Of a stretch of 6,332 nt of DNA, positions 6,290 through 6,332 are shown piece after piece. The DNA lies in assembly GCA_002328465.1 (NCBI GenBank), contig DCUE01000012.1, positions 975 to 7,306 of the forward strand. The letters are read 5' to 3'. The number at the start of each line of letters is the position of its first letter. Positions within the stretch are counted from its first letter, which is position 1. Under the pieces are notes generated by a model, which was not told the DNA's origin, did no database searches, and saw nothing but the letters and a program-made list of their open reading frames with translations. Made by a program: the position numbers and the translations under genes. This DNA is from Candidatus Dojkabacteria bacterium UBA2222 (GTDB lineage: Bacteria; Patescibacteriota; Dojkabacteria; SC72).

Positions 6290-6332
6290 TTATACTCTAA
6301 AATCCCAAATATTTTGCTTTTTTAAGTATTCA
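6290..6332 (-). CDS. Possible C-terminus of an upstream gene (truncated by window edge)
   Basis: The frame from the right edge reads 13 codons ending YLKKQNIWDFRV and then TAA, which directly abuts the rsmA ATG. The other two frames on this strand contain stops within the stretch. Tight stop-start packing is typical of this window, so a co-transcribed upstream gene is plausible. The fragment is too short to identify, and chance cannot be excluded. Confidence 0.4.
   Translation of the reverse strand, partial: EYLKKQNIWDFRV

Noticed and set aside
6290..6298. GTATAAATG directly before rsmA, considered as a third leaderless promoter
   Set aside because: The TATAAA-like string runs into the start codon, far closer than the 7-8 bases seen at the two real candidates, and has no upstream TG. 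It is better explained as the stop codon of an upstream frame.

Overview
The window is AT-rich (by eye about one third G+C) and densely packed. Apart from a partial gene on the + strand at the left edge, every gene lies on the - strand. The standard code fits, and all visible stops are TAA or TAG. The combination of a giant DUF4012 membrane protein with an N-terminal SDR (epimerase-like) domain, a PEGA-domain protein, a divergent MraY/WecA-like membrane protein and a slightly short RsmA/KsgA suggests a Candidate Phyla Radiation (Patescibacteria) bacterium. Dojkabacteria (WS6) or Microgenomates are plausible, but this placement rests on gene content and style, not on a marker-gene tree.

Layout, read right to left along the - strand. 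The last 43 bases hold a possible C-terminus of an unknown gene. Next is rsmA (5558-6289), the 16S rRNA adenine dimethyltransferase. Then come a 148-aa three-helix membrane protein (5090-5536), an integral membrane protein of the polyprenyl-phosphate sugar-1-phosphate transferase fold (3879-5087), a 217-aa anchored protein with two PEGA domains (3184-3837), and the 1002-aa SDR-DUF4012 fusion (186-3194). The last gene's stop codon abuts the stop codon of the convergent + strand gene (1-185), with no base between them. No non-coding stretch is longer than about 45 bases, and I see no RNA genes, mobile elements, CRISPR arrays or intrinsic terminators.

Two nearly identical promoter-like elements share the 12-mer TTGATATAATTG, an extended -10 box. 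They sit 7 and 8 bases before the ATG of the three-helix protein gene and of the PEGA gene. This divides the strand into two units, (membrane protein + GT4-like) and (PEGA + DUF4012), and predicts leaderless mRNAs. The DUF4012 gene, which overlaps its upstream neighbour, instead has a clear Shine-Dalgarno sequence.

The four genes after rsmA look like a cell-envelope module: a lipid-linked-sugar type membrane protein, a small membrane partner, a surface-facing beta-rich PEGA protein and an LCP-like DUF4012 protein with a cytosolic SDR-like domain. Both enzyme-like members (GT4 fold and SDR fold) have lost residues normally essential for catalysis, so the module may act through binding or scaffolding, or through altered chemistry.
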